A stretch of DNA of 64,000 bases from Lewinellaceae bacterium (GTDB lineage Bacteria > Bacteroidota > Bacteroidia > Chitinophagales > Saprospiraceae), in the NCBI GenBank assembly GCA_016719605.1, contig JADJYW010000001.1:744001-808000 (forward strand), read 5' to 3'. The stretch's first letter is position 1. Each line of letters opens with the position of its first letter. A program made the position numbers and the translations under genes. Below are positions 34,778-43,491 of the stretch, one piece after another. The notes under the pieces are model-generated. The model saw nothing but the letters and a program-made list of their open reading frames with translations, made no database searches and had not been told where the DNA came from.

Positions 34778-35184
34778 CAAAAGTACAACCTCAGTTTTTC
34801 CAGCAAATGTTCGGGCGCCGGTACCACCTTTTTGGCGGCTGCGGCAAAAAAACACAGGCGTATCGTGCCGGCATTCACGAGTTTGTGCTGTTCGTTGAAA
34901 ATCTCCGTGTGAAAGGTGATGTACTCGTCCGGTAGTTTCCGGATTTCGGTGTGTATCGTCAGCAGGTCATCGTAGTGGGCCGGACGCACAAAGCGCATGT
35001 CCATACTGACCACCGGCAACCAAATCCCATGCACTTCCTCCAGTTCCTTGTACGACGCACCCAACGAGCGGATCGTCTCCACCCGCCCCACCTCAAAGTA
35101 CTCGGCGTAACGGCCGTAGTAGAGGTAGCCCATCTGATCGGTTTCGCCGTAGCGCACCCGGAGTTGAACGTCGTAACTGTACAC
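34777..35184 (-). CDS. YbgC/4HBT-family acyl-CoA thioesterase
   Basis: A 135-residue hotdog-fold thioesterase. VRYGETDQMGYLYYGRYAEYFEVGRVE holds the usual catalytic Asp and nearby Tyr of the YbgC group, and later VVSMDMRFVRPAHYDDLLTIHTEI completes the fold. It hydrolyses acyl-CoA or acyl-ACP thioesters in the cytosol. The start is GTG at 35184, inside a heptamer repeat; no ATG is available in frame, and the protein begins like its homologues. It is the first gene of the thioesterase-GT87-GtrA operon. Confidence 0.88.
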   Translation of the reverse strand: MYSYDVQLRVRYGETDQMGYLYYGRYAEYFEVGRVETIRSLGASYKELEEVHGIWLPVVSMDMRFVRPAHYDDLLTIHTEIRKLPDEYITFHTEIFNEQHKLVNAGTIRLCFFAAAAKKVVPAPEHLLEKLRLYF

Positions 35185-35256
35185 AGTTTTGAGTTTTGAG
35201 TTTTGAGTTTTGAGTTGGGTTGAACTCTAAACCCGAAACTCTAAACTCAAAACTGT
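35183..35256. repeat. Palindromic TTTTGAG heptamer array
   Basis: ACAGTTTTGAG followed by further TTTTGAG units, a short centre, then ACTCTAAACTCAAAACTGT forms a palindrome. It overlaps the start codon of the thioesterase on one side and the stop of the arginine deiminase on the other. The same heptamer occurs without the mirror arm at 49390-49420. Confidence 0.75.
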
Positions 35257-36523
35257 CAAATTTCTTCCCGTTCGATGGGGCAGGTCATGCAGTGGCTGCC
35301 GCCGCGTGCCCGCGAGAGTTCGTTGGACGGGATGGTGATAATGGTATTTTCTACTTTATCGGGGGTTGTTTTGCCGTTTTCGAATTCGCGCAGCAGTTTT
35401 TCGGCGCCGATGACTTTGTAGCCGAACGCCTTGAACGCCTTTTCGGTGACGGGGTTTCGGTCGTAGGTGATGGCCACGCCTGGCTTGAGGTCACGAGGTT
35501 GCAGCCGTCGGTCCATTGCTCGCGCTCCTGGTAGGGACTTTCGCCCTGGCCGGCCCAGATAAACTCCATCTTGGGGTTCACTTCAGCGAGCAGGAAATCC
35601 TTCAGGCTCGGGTATTCCACCTCTTCGCCATTGGAGCGGTGTACATCCACGAAAGAGCCGAGGCCGTCCTGCACGATAGGCTTGTAGCCCACCAGGTGGT
35701 TGTGGTTGATCTGCGTAAAAATGGTGTCAATGTGCATGTAGGTGCGCTCAGCGGGGATGTTCACCTGCACTACGTTTTTGACGATACCGCGGTCGAACAG
35801 GGTATTTTTGATCAGTTGGAACGCGTAGTTGTTGGTGCGTTCCGAGCAGCCGATGAGCAGGTAGTCCTTGTTGAGCATCATCACGTCGCCGCCTTCCACG
35901 CTGAGCGTTTCGCCTTTTTTGGAGGGCGGGTACTTGTCTACGCGGTTCAGGTTGATCGTTTTACCGTCGGCTTTGAGGCGGCGGAAAACGGGGTGGCTGC
36001 TGAAAATGAGCCGGGTGAGGAAGTTTTCGCGAAAACGCGCCGTTTTATTGGCCTTGGTGATCAGCACATAGTCTTTCACCGTGACCGCAATGTCGCGGGT
36101 GAAGATTAGGTTGGGGATAGGGTCGAACAGGATGCGGTCTTCGGGTTCGAGGTATCCGGTGATGAGCGTGTCGGCGAGTTGTTCGGACGACAGGCCGGCC
36201 AGCCTCGGGATAAACGAATAGGGCAATTCCTCGAAGTCGGTGATTTTGTTGATCACCTCGTATTTGCTCTCTTCGTCGCGGGTACTTTCGGCCAGCAGGT
36301 CGCGCACTTCGAGTACATTTTCTTTGCCGAGGAATGCTTTGAGCACATTGATAAAAATATCGTGTTCTTCCTGCATATTGGGCAGGTGCACGATATCGTC
36401 GAACAGGAGTTCACCGGCGCGTTTGGGGGTGATGCGGGCAATACCCTCGTCGGGGCGGTGCACAATAACTTTTTTGAGGCGTCCGATTTCGGAATCTACG
36501 TAAATACGACTGTTGGCATCCAT
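35256..36523 (-). CDS. arcA: Arginine deiminase (single frameshift)
   Basis: Arginine deiminase converts arginine to citrulline and ammonia. Seen: N-terminal SEIGRLKKVIVHRPDEG, NLIFTRDIAVTV, VEGGDVMMLNKDYLLIGCSERTN, HIDTIFTQIN with the catalytic His region, and the C-terminal ARGGSHCMTCPIER holding the catalytic Cys. The frame changes near 35489 between REQWTDGCNLVT and LKPGVAITYDRNPVTEKAFKAFG. One missing base in a CCC run accounts for it. Total length of about 420 residues fits. No arcB, arcC or arcD is nearby, so the role may be nitrogen or arginine turnover rather than a full deiminase pathway. A -7 box TACTTTTG lies at 36566-36573. Confidence 0.9.
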
Positions 36524-36565
36524 GCGGGTAGTGGTTGAATTATGGTTGGCGGGCTAAAACGCGGG

Positions 36566-36573
36566 CAAAAGTA
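36566..36573 (-). promoter_or_regulatory. -7 box of the arginine deiminase gene
   Basis: TACTTTTG on the minus strand, 42 bases from the ATG at 36523. Confidence 0.5.
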
Positions 36574-36695
36574 GACAATTGGGGGAGAACGGAGTACCGC
36601 GCGCAGGCAGTTTTCCAGAAAGGCACGGCGAAGGCGGAGCGATGGCCGGCGGTTGGAAAATAGTGCCGCAGGGCTGATATTTGGATAGGATTTGA

Positions 36696-36890
36696 TCGTT
36701 CTCTGGGGAGTGTTCAAAATACTATGTCAATGGTTCGTGTTCGTAACAAGAGCGCCGTGCGTGGGTCTTTTGACCCCGCACAAAATTTGCTGATAATCAA
36801 GATGTTGGCGCGGGTCAAAAGACCCGCGCGCGGCGTTCCAAGGTTGGAAAAACACCGTTGACACAGTTTTCTGAACACTCTCGTTCTCTG
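36696..36890. mobile_element. MITE-like element with 10-bp target duplication
   Basis: An element of about 175 bp (36706-36880) begins GAGTGTTCAAAATACTATG and ends as the near reverse complement (CACAGTTTTCTGAACACTC). Inner arms (GTGGGTCTTTTGACCC and GGGTCAAAAGACCCGCG) form a second palindrome. Both sides carry the direct repeat TCGTTCTCTG (36696-36705 and 36881-36890), as expected of a transposition target duplication. It has no coding capacity. The duplication size and long terminal repeats would fit an IS256-type transposase, but that is inference. It fills most of the gap between tyrS and arginine deiminase. Confidence 0.8.
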
Positions 36891-36916
36891 AACACACTCT
36901 GCACGCGGGTCCTGCA

Positions 36917-38194
36917 TCACGCGACCTGAACCAGATACTTGTTTTTCTTTCCGTTGTCCACCATAATGTACTGCCCGTGCAGCAGGTGATCGGGTGTTAT
37001 GGCGGCGTCTGCGGCGCCGATTTTCTCCTTGTTGATCGAGATCGCGTTGTTCAGAATCGCCTTTTTTGCTTCGCTGCGGCTGGGCAGAATACCGGTGTGC
37101 TCGCTGAGAAAATCAAGGATATTGCAGTGGTTTTGCACGATGCTCGCCGATACGGCGGGCGCCGGAATTTCCTCGGCTACCGAGGCGAGGGTGCGGGCAT
37201 CGAGGCTGCGCAACGTATCCGGCCCGGCCTTGGGGTCGAACAACAGCGCCGACACGGCTTGCACGGCGGCAAACTCCTCCGCACCGTGCAGGCGCGTGGT
37301 GATTTCCGCTGCAAACACGCGTTTGGTGCGCTGGATGTCGCCGGCAGCTTCCAGTGCTTCGATTTCCTCCCGGCTTTTCAACGAAAAGTAGCGCAAAAAC
37401 CTCGGCACGTCGCGGTCGTCGGCATTGAGCCAGAACTGGTAAAAACGGTACGGACTGGTCATGCCCGGGTCGAGCCAGATGTTGCCCGACTCGCTTTTCC
37501 CGAATTTTGAACCATCTGCTTTGGTGAGCAACGGCGTGGTGACGGCGTACACTTTCGCCTCATCAATCTTCCGTGCCAACTCCACCCCGGAGGTGATGTT
37601 CCCAAACTGGTCGGAGCCGCCCATTTGCAGCGTGATGCCGTGTTCGCGGTGCAGCAGCACAAAATCGTACCCCTGCAACAGTTGGTAACTAAACTCAGTG
37701 AACGAAATACCCGACTCGCCCTCGATGCGCCGCCGAACACTTTCTTTCGACATCATATAATTGACCGTGAGGTACTTGCCCACATCGCGCAGGAAGTCCA
37801 ACACGTTCATGTTTTTGTAAAAATCGTAATTGTTCACCAGTATCGCGTGGTTGGGCGTGGCTGGGCTGAAGTCGAGCAATCGCCGGCACTGCTCGATCTG
37901 CCGGGCCGTATTGGCGTCCAGTTCGGCTGAACTTTTCAGGTCGCGCTCTTTGTCTTTGCCGCTGGGGTCGCCGATGCGTCCGGTAGCGCCGCCCATGAGC
38001 ACAACGGGCTGGTGGCCGGCGCGCTGGAGGAACGTGAGCAGCATGATTTGCACATAGTTGCCGATAGTGAGCGAGGGGGCGGTAGGGTCGAAGCCGATGT
38101 AGCCACGCACGGTGCCGGCTTTCAGGTGTTCCTCTACGCCGGGCGTGAGGTCGTGTATGAGTCCGCGCCAGCGGAGTTCCGAGATAAAGTCCAT
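36917..38194 (-). CDS. tyrS: Tyrosyl-tRNA synthetase
   Basis: A 425-residue class Ic aminoacyl-tRNA synthetase charging tRNA-Tyr. Seen: YIGFDPTAPSLTIGNYVQ (the HIGH-equivalent region), VLMGGATGRIGDPSGKDKER, QLLQGYDFVLLHREHGITLQMGGSDQFGNI (tyrosine binding), KFGKSESGNIWLD (KMSKS equivalent), and an S4-like C-terminal domain (LPSRSEAKKAILNNAISINKEKI). Length is normal. The -7 box TAATTTTG at 38203-38210 lies nine bases from the ATG, giving a very short leader. Confidence 0.96.
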   Translation of the reverse strand: MDFISELRWRGLIHDLTPGVEEHLKAGTVRGYIGFDPTAPSLTIGNYVQIMLLTFLQRAGHQPVVLMGGATGRIGDPSGKDKERDLKSSAELDANTARQIEQCRRLLDFSPATPNHAILVNNYDFYKNMNVLDFLRDVGKYLTVNYMMSKESVRRRIEGESGISFTEFSYQLLQGYDFVLLHREHGITLQMGGSDQFGNITSGVELARKIDEAKVYAVTTPLLTKADGSKFGKSESGNIWLDPGMTSPYRFYQFWLNADDRDVPRFLRYFSLKSREEIEALEAAGDIQRTKRVFAAEITTRLHGAEEFAAVQAVSALLFDPKAGPDTLRSLDARTLASVAEEIPAPAVSASIVQNHCNILDFLSEHTGILPSRSEAKKAILNNAISINKEKIGAADAAITPDHLLHGQYIMVDNGKKNKYLVQVA

Positions 38195-38202
38195 AGTGAG
38201 CG

Positions 38203-38210
38203 CAAAATTA
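38203..38210 (-). promoter_or_regulatory. -7 box of tyrS
   Basis: TAATTTTG on the minus strand, nine bases upstream of the tyrS ATG. Confidence 0.5.
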
Positions 38211-38401
38211 GATTTTGATTTTGAAGTACCGGTGCTGGTTTTACCAATTCATTTTTCGGGGGAATGGTTCCGCAGGTTGCGGAGGCTGGAAACATGCTCC
38301 AAACTGCACCCGGGAAAGATGCCGACGGCAAGTCTTTTGTACATTGTGCCGTTAATTTTCATAAACCCGGCAAGCCGGCACAAACCATACTCAAGCACGC
38401 C

Positions 38402-38950
38402 ATGCTCGTAATTACTGTTTTTCTCGTCGTTCTCACTGCTGTCAGCCTGTATGCTGCCGGCGTCTACAACAGTCTTGTACGCGCGCGAAACGGCGCGGAA
38501 GAAGCCTTCAAATCCATTGACGTTTTCCTCAAACAACGGTACGACCTTATTCCCAACCTCATCAACACCATCAAAGGGTACACGCAATACGAGAGCAGTA
38601 CCCTGGAAAAAATTGTGGAATTGCGCAGCCGGGCCATGTCGGCCGGCGGCAAAGACGGCGGCGCTGCCGAACTGGCGTTGTCCGGCGCCCTCAAGTCGGT
38701 GTTTGCGCTGGCCGAGGGCTACCCCGACCTGAAAGCCAACCAGGAATTCCTGCACCTGCAACAAACCCTCACCACCCTGGAAGAGAGCATCCAGCGCGCC
38801 CGACGGTACTACAATGCCGGCGTACGCGACCTGAACAATGCCGTGGAAATGTTCCCCAGCAACCTGTTTGCCTCCATTTTCGGGTTCCAGCGCATGGAGT
38901 ACTTCGAGGTAGATGCCGCCGAAACCAAAAACGTGAACGTCCAATTCTGA
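38402..38950 (+). CDS. lemA: LemA family protein
   Basis: A 182-residue LemA protein with an N-terminal membrane helix (MLVITVFLVVLTAVSLYAAG) and a coiled helical domain. The conserved parts are VYNSLVRARNGAEEAFKSIDVFLKQRYDLIPNLINTIKGY and ARRYYNAGVRDLNNAVEMFPSN, ending in the FGFQRMEYFEV motif. LemA is attached to the inner membrane. Its biochemical role is unsettled; it is often paired with DUF2207/TPM-type membrane proteins, as here. The ATG at 38402 was chosen because the helix begins there. It is four bases from the next gene. Confidence 0.93.
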   Translation: MLVITVFLVVLTAVSLYAAGVYNSLVRARNGAEEAFKSIDVFLKQRYDLIPNLINTIKGYTQYESSTLEKIVELRSRAMSAGGKDGGAAELALSGALKSVFALAEGYPDLKANQEFLHLQQTLTTLEESIQRARRYYNAGVRDLNNAVEMFPSNLFASIFGFQRMEYFEVDAAETKNVNVQF

Positions 38951-38954
38951 AGCC

Positions 38955-40613
38955 ATGACCAAACGGCTGCTCCTGCTCCTGCTCCCGGTCTGGCTCCTGG
39001 CCAACCGGGCGCACGCAGAGTATTTCACCATCATCAAGTATCATATCGGCGTGACGTTCACCGCAGATGGGGAAGCTAATTTTGAAGAGACGATTGAGGT
39101 GGAATTTTCCGAACCCCGGCACGGTATTTTCCGGCAAATCCCGCTGCGCAGCATCGTGGACGGGAAAACAGTGGACCGGCTCGTGCGCGACGTAGCGGTA
39201 GATGGTTTCAAATTTTCCACCTCCCGTGAAAACAACAACCTCGTGCTGAAAATCGGCGACGCAGATGTGTTTGTGGAGGGCCGGCAAACCTACCGCATTC
39301 GGTACCGGGTGCTCAATCCGCTCAATTTTTTTGAGGAACACAGTGAGTTTTACTGGGATTTGCTGGGTATCTCGTGGCCGGTTGTGGCCGAATCCGGTAC
39401 GTTCGATCTGATATTTCCCGACCAGGTCGGCCTGTCGGAAACTGATGTACGGTGCTTCACCGGGCAGGACGGGGCGACGGGGCAGGACGTTGAATTTCAG
39501 GTTTTGCCCAATCGGGTGACCGGTCGGGGTACCCAAAAATTCATGCCCGGGGAAGGGCTGACCGTGGCTGTTCGTCTGCCGGGTACGGTATTCCGCCCCA
39601 TGGATTCGTGGACGTACTTCCGCGAGCGGCACGGGCTACTGCTGGCGCCACTGTATTTTTTGATCGCCGGCATTCTCGCCCTGTTCATGGCCCGCAACCG
39701 GCGGCAGATCATCATGACCGAGTTTTTTCCCCCCGACGGTATTTCGCCGGCCATTGCGGGCGGATTTGTGGACCACAGTGTGGACCAAAACGATGTGCTT
39801 TGCCTGATCCCGCACTTAGCCAACCAGGGCTATCTGCGCTTAGAAATGGAGGAAGGTGGGTTTTTGCAAAAAGACAACGTCATTTTTTACAAACTCAAGG
39901 AAGCCGGTCCGGAGTTGATGGAATTTGAAAAACAGTTTTTCGACGCCCTGTTTTCAACCGGCAGCCGCGTGGAACTCCGGGATTTGAAAGACAAATTTTA
40001 TATGCACCTGAACAGCGTACGCACCGCCGTCACGGGCTGGATACAGGAACAGGGCTGGTACGAACCCGACCAGAAAACAATGGGCTGTATCACTGCTTTG
40101 GGCGGGCTGGGCGCACTGATCTGGGGTGGATATGCTGTTTTTGGGCAGGAAAATCTGGATGGTATCGCACTGATGGCCACGGGCATTGCGCTGTTTGTTT
40201 TCTCCGGCCGGTTCAACAAACGCACCCCACTCGGCAACGAAACCTATCGAAAACTGGAAGGATTCCGCCAGTTTGTCAAAAAAGCTGAACGCCCGGTTAT
40301 CGAGCGGCTACTCCGCGACGACCCGCTGTACTACGATAAAACCATGCCGTACGCCCTCGCATTCGGCTACCTGAAGCACTGGAACAACCTTTTCGACGGC
40401 TTGCTCACCGAACCGCCGTCGTGGTATGGCAGTCCGGGTATGATGCGCAGCAACCTGAATCGGTCGTGGGGAACATTTGCTGAAAGTTTCCCCTCCGAGA
40501 TCAACAATATCGGCTCGGTATTCAGCAGTGCCCCGAGCAGCAGTTCGTCGGGCGGCGGCGGCGGCGGAAGCAGTGGCGGTGGAAGCGGCGGTGGCGGCGG
40601 CGGAAGCTGGTAG
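38955..40613 (+). CDS. DUF2207 domain membrane protein, LemA partner
   Basis: A 552-residue protein with signal peptide MTKRLLLLLLPVWLLANRAHA. Then comes an extracytoplasmic DUF2207 beta domain (EEHSEFYWDLLGISWPV, FDLIFPDQVG), a transmembrane helix (GLLLAPLYFLIAGILALFMA), a cytosolic part (DENDVLCLIP-like VDQNDVLCLIPHLANQGYLRLE), two more helices, and a low-complexity Ser/Gly tail (SSGGGGGGSSGGGSGG and so on to W). The tail and layout are typical of DUF2207 proteins. It is expected to work with LemA in the inner membrane; the function is unknown. Confidence 0.9.
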   Translation: MTKRLLLLLLPVWLLANRAHAEYFTIIKYHIGVTFTADGEANFEETIEVEFSEPRHGIFRQIPLRSIVDGKTVDRLVRDVAVDGFKFSTSRENNNLVLKIGDADVFVEGRQTYRIRYRVLNPLNFFEEHSEFYWDLLGISWPVVAESGTFDLIFPDQVGLSETDVRCFTGQDGATGQDVEFQVLPNRVTGRGTQKFMPGEGLTVAVRLPGTVFRPMDSWTYFRERHGLLLAPLYFLIAGILALFMARNRRQIIMTEFFPPDGISPAIAGGFVDHSVDQNDVLCLIPHLANQGYLRLEMEEGGFLQKDNVIFYKLKEAGPELMEFEKQFFDALFSTGSRVELRDLKDKFYMHLNSVRTAVTGWIQEQGWYEPDQKTMGCITALGGLGALIWGGYAVFGQENLDGIALMATGIALFVFSGRFNKRTPLGNETYRKLEGFRQFVKKAERPVIERLLRDDPLYYDKTMPYALAFGYLKHWNNLFDGLLTEPPSWYGSPGMMRSNLNRSWGTFAESFPSEINNIGSVFSSAPSSSSSGGGGGGSSGGGSGGGGGGSW

Positions 40614-40676
40614 GGCAAAGGGTGTAGCGGCGGGTTTTAACCCGTCGAATGTTGCAAAGGGTGTAGCGGCGGGTTT
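40614..40676 (+). repeat. REP-like palindromic repeats, left of the insertion sequence
   Basis: Two direct copies of GCAAAGGGTGTAGCGGCGGG, the first continuing into the palindrome CGGGTTTTAACCCG. The second copy is interrupted by the IS at 40677. The other half (TTAACCCGCCGGATGTTGCAA) lies right of the IS at 41943. A related palindrome is at 46771-46822. Confidence 0.7.
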
Positions 40677-41942
40677 ATGAATTTTGAAAAATAAAACGTT
40701 CTTTAAAATATTGGAAATTAGCGCAAAAAAAACATGGTACTTCGACTTGAATTGAGTGAGGAGGAGCGAAAGGAATTGGAAGAAATGGTGAAAAAATCCG
40801 CTAAATCGCACCTTCGAGAGCGCGCCTCGGCCCTTTTGCAGATAGCCGATGGTCGCCAGGGTAAAGAAGTGGCATTTTATGGTCTACTACGGGTTCGTCG
40901 CCGTAATACCGTCTATGAGTGGGTGCATCGATACAAAGCAGAGGGGATCAAGGGGCTTGAAAACAAGCCCGGCAGAGGTCGCAAGCCCTCTTTTTTCCCC
41001 GATGGCGGTAGCGGAGGCCAAAAGTGAGATCGAGTATTCGATGGGCAGCCGTCCGCAAGGTTTCGGCTTGGTTGCTGTTCGCTGGACGCTTAAAAACCTG
41101 TGCTCGGCGGTGAGTTGCCTGAATTCTTACAGTGTGTCGGGCGCTTGGCGCGTGCTTCGTCGGCTGGGTGTGCGCCACGTTCGAGCGCGGCATCACGTAC
41201 ATAGCCCAGACCCGCTGTACCAAGAAAAATTCGAACATGTCTTGAGCATCGTGCGGGATTTCGACCCTGAACGTCAGGTTTTGTATTTTTTGACCAAGTT
41301 TCGGTGCATTTGCAGCCCAGCGCCAGTTACGACTGGGTCGAATCCAGTGTGCCGCAGCCCTTGGCACGCCAAGGACACAGGGCAGACAAAGCACTGCGTA
41401 TCTGCGGCGCTTTGAATGCCTTCACGGGTGACTTTGAGGCCATCGTCCGCAACCAGATCACCGTACCGGCTCTCATTGAGTTTTCAAAACCTTGACACAC
41501 AAGCATCCGGGCAAGACTGTACAAATCGTTTTAGACAACTGGCCCGTCCATGTCCACCCCAATGTTTTGGCCGCTTTGCAAGTGCAACTTTATCCCTTTG
41601 AACGCAAAGTGCCCGCTTCGTGGGCCAACCTAAAACCCCAAAAGAAGTACCTCAAAATGAACCTGCCCGTCCTACTCCACTTTTGCCTACATATGCTTCC
41701 TGGCTCAATCCTATCGAAAAAAGTATGGAAAATGCTTAAGCAAGACCTCGTGCATAATCACCCCTTTACTGATCGGTTCGATGTGTTGAAAAACACATCG
41801 TCCAATGGTGCAACAAACCGCCCCATGGCCCAACAGCATCCTTAGGTACGTCGGCCTGTTGGCACACGTAGGACTTTTCTCCAACGCTTTTAATTGCGCT
41901 TTTACCAATATGTCAAAGAACGTTTAATTTTTCAAAACTCAT
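40677..41942 (+). mobile_element. Decayed IS630-type insertion sequence
   Basis: A 1,266-bp element with matching ends: left ATGAATTTTGAAAAATAAAA and right, reverse complemented, ATGAGTTTTGAAAAATTAAA, both continuing into ACGTTCTTT. It is inserted into the TTAA of a GGGTTTAACCC palindrome and is flanked by a TTA, consistent with the TA preference of the IS630/Tc1 group. It carries one broken transposase gene and nothing else. Confidence 0.85.
40734..41845 (+). pseudogene. IS630-family transposase, multiply frameshifted
   Basis: The N-terminal helix-turn-helix part is intact (LRLELSEEERKELEEMVKKS, RERASALLQIADGRQGKEVA, VYEWVHRYKAEGIKGLENKP, GRGRKP). The frame then shifts near 41010, again near 41320, 41490 and 41690. 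Catalytic-domain pieces are still readable: VSGAWRVLRRLGVRHVRARH, IVLDNWPVHVHP (second DDE Asp), and YASWLNPIEKVWK (third acidic residue) in yet another frame. At least four indels make it non-functional as read, even allowing for sequence error. Confidence 0.85.
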
Positions 41943-42004
41943 TAACCCGCCGGATGTTGCAATGGGCCATGCGTAACGAAAACCGATTTTGACACCCAAT
42001 TTTC

Positions 42005-42655
42005 ATGGAAACAATTCGATTGGTTCTGAATATGCCCTTCATGCGTTACCCGGCGGGTACCGTCTTCGAACTCGAAGACAGCAACGAGTTTTCCGGCTGG
42101 GAGGACGACGAGCGTTTGCGCGAAAAACTGAACTTCTCCGACAAACGGGTGTACCACCTGCCCGATGGCGGCAGGGGTTTCGCTACGTCGCTGCCGGCAT
42201 ACGACACCAGCCCCCTGCCCCTAATGGCGTTTGAGGGAATTGACTTGCGTACCGGTCCTTGCCGGATCACCAAAGTGCAGTCGGGGTTGGGGACGGAGAT
42301 GCTTCCGTCGGAAGCGCCACTGCCTTGCGGACAAATGCGCGACGACAATGCCGGGTTGGCATCCATCAACGATAACGCGGCCCAGGGGATCATGCTCAAA
42401 TTGCCGGAGGAGGGGAAAAATCCGCGCGAAATGGTGCTTCGGGATGTGCTGCGCGGCCAGGAACTGCGCAGGTATTCGGATTTCGATGCAGCAATGCCGC
42501 TGGACTTTTCCGATCTGGGGCCGGGGTTTTACCAACTGCTCCTGGCCTATAAAAACGACTGTGTGCACAGCATCCGGTTTATCAAATCATTCCCGTTGTT
42601 GATTCTGCCGGAGCGCGGCTCCAGCCGGTTCAAAACGCTCAAAACCATGTATTGA
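42005..42655 (+). CDS. Hypothetical protein
   Basis: A 216-residue protein starting METIRLVLNMPFMRYPAGTVFEL, with no signal peptide or membrane segment. It has mixed alpha/beta character (GFYQLLLAYKNDCVHSIRFIKSFPLLIL near the C-terminus), and a region with LPCGQMRDDNAGLASINDNA. I do not recognise the family. It is followed after three bases by a small membrane protein, so the two probably form an operon. Codon usage looks like that of its neighbours. Confidence 0.6.
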   Translation: METIRLVLNMPFMRYPAGTVFELEDSNEFSGWEDDERLREKLNFSDKRVYHLPDGGRGFATSLPAYDTSPLPLMAFEGIDLRTGPCRITKVQSGLGTEMLPSEAPLPCGQMRDDNAGLASINDNAAQGIMLKLPEEGKNPREMVLRDVLRGQELRRYSDFDAAMPLDFSDLGPGFYQLLLAYKNDCVHSIRFIKSFPLLILPERGSSRFKTLKTMY

Positions 42656-42658
42656 CCC

Positions 42659-43036
42659 ATGCCGCGAATTGTACAATTGCTCATTGGCCCGGAATTGCTC
42701 TGGCTGTTTTATTACCTGCTGATTGTGCTGACGATCAAAGTCAGCGGGTCACCCATCAAATCCATGGATAATTTTTGGGAAAAACTGATCTATGTCGTGC
42801 CGTTTATTGCCGTGCCGCTCACCTTCGGACTGTACTGGACGCCCGGCGTGGAGCGGAGTTGGCTCCTGCTCCGTATCTGGGTGGCGGCTTTGGCCGGCGC
42901 GCACTTTGTACTGGAAAAAGGCCTGGGTGCATACAGTGAGCAGGGGCCTGGTATCGGAATGGGGTATCTCGTAGGGCTTATGCTCGCTTTAGTTTTTTTG
43001 GTAATCGGGAGTATTGTTGTGCTCATCAAATTCTGA
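42659..43036 (+). CDS. Small membrane protein, unknown function
   Basis: A 125-residue protein with four predicted helices (ELLWLFYYLLIVLTIKVSG, LIYVVPFIAVPLTFGLYWTPG, WLLLRIWVAALAGAHFVLE, GYLVGLMLALVFLVIGSIVVLIKF). There are no motifs I recognise. It is three bases after the preceding hypothetical gene, suggesting that they act together. Two large palindromes follow it. Confidence 0.6.
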   Translation: MPRIVQLLIGPELLWLFYYLLIVLTIKVSGSPIKSMDNFWEKLIYVVPFIAVPLTFGLYWTPGVERSWLLLRIWVAALAGAHFVLEKGLGAYSEQGPGIGMGYLVGLMLALVFLVIGSIVVLIKF

Positions 43037-43069
43037 ATCCTGCTACCGGATGTTTTTTTCGGGCGTCAG

Positions 43070-43147
43070 ATTTTCCGCCCTGCTTGGTGTTTTCACCAAG
43101 CAGCCTCGTGTAGAGCCGCTTGGTGAAAACACCAAGCAGGGCAGAAA
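43070..43147. repeat. Double-hairpin palindrome
   Basis: Arms starting TTTTCCGCCCTGCTTGGTG and ending CCAAGCAGGGCAGAAAA are complementary over about 31 bases with one mismatch. Each arm is itself a hairpin (GCTTGGTGTTTTCACCAAGC), so the sequence could form a cruciform or a two-hairpin RNA. It lies 33 bases after a gene end. Confidence 0.75.
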
Positions 43148-43287
43148 ACGGCATCGGGGCTACGCCCCTGATTTGACAACAAGGAACTTGTGTACATACC
43201 GTAGGTTTTTGAAACCTGACGCACGTCAAACCTGGAAGGTCTGGGGGCAAAACGAAAACATTATTCGGCTCGGATATTCAGATTCCG

Positions 43288-43428
43288 GTAGTGGCAAATT
43301 TCGAGTGATGGAACGCGGATTAAACGGATGCAGGCAACGCGGATTTTCACAGATTCCTGTAAAATCCGCCGCTGAAAATCCGCCGCATCCGTTTAATCCG
43401 CGTTCCATCACTCAAAATTTGCTACTAC
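43288..43428. repeat. 141-bp palindromic repeat with 44-base arms
   Basis: The left arm begins GTAGTGGCAAATTTCGAGTG and the right arm ends CAAAATTTGCTACTAC. They pair over 44 bases with two mismatches (GATGGAACGCGGATTAAACG in both). The centre contains GCGGATTTTCACAG and GTAAAATCCGCCG, a second partial palindrome. It is non-coding, possibly a MITE-like unit. The stretch 43037-43491 otherwise holds nothing recognised. Confidence 0.75.
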
Positions 43429-43491
43429 CCAGATTGCGACTTATGATACAACCTCTGTGATCTTCGAGAAAATGTCTGGTAGCGCATGGAT

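Noticed and set aside
33202..35184. Complete O-antigen or glucosylation (gtr) cluster
   Set aside because: Only a GtrA-like flippase and one GT87 protein are present. GtrB and other partners are missing, so no pathway is claimed.
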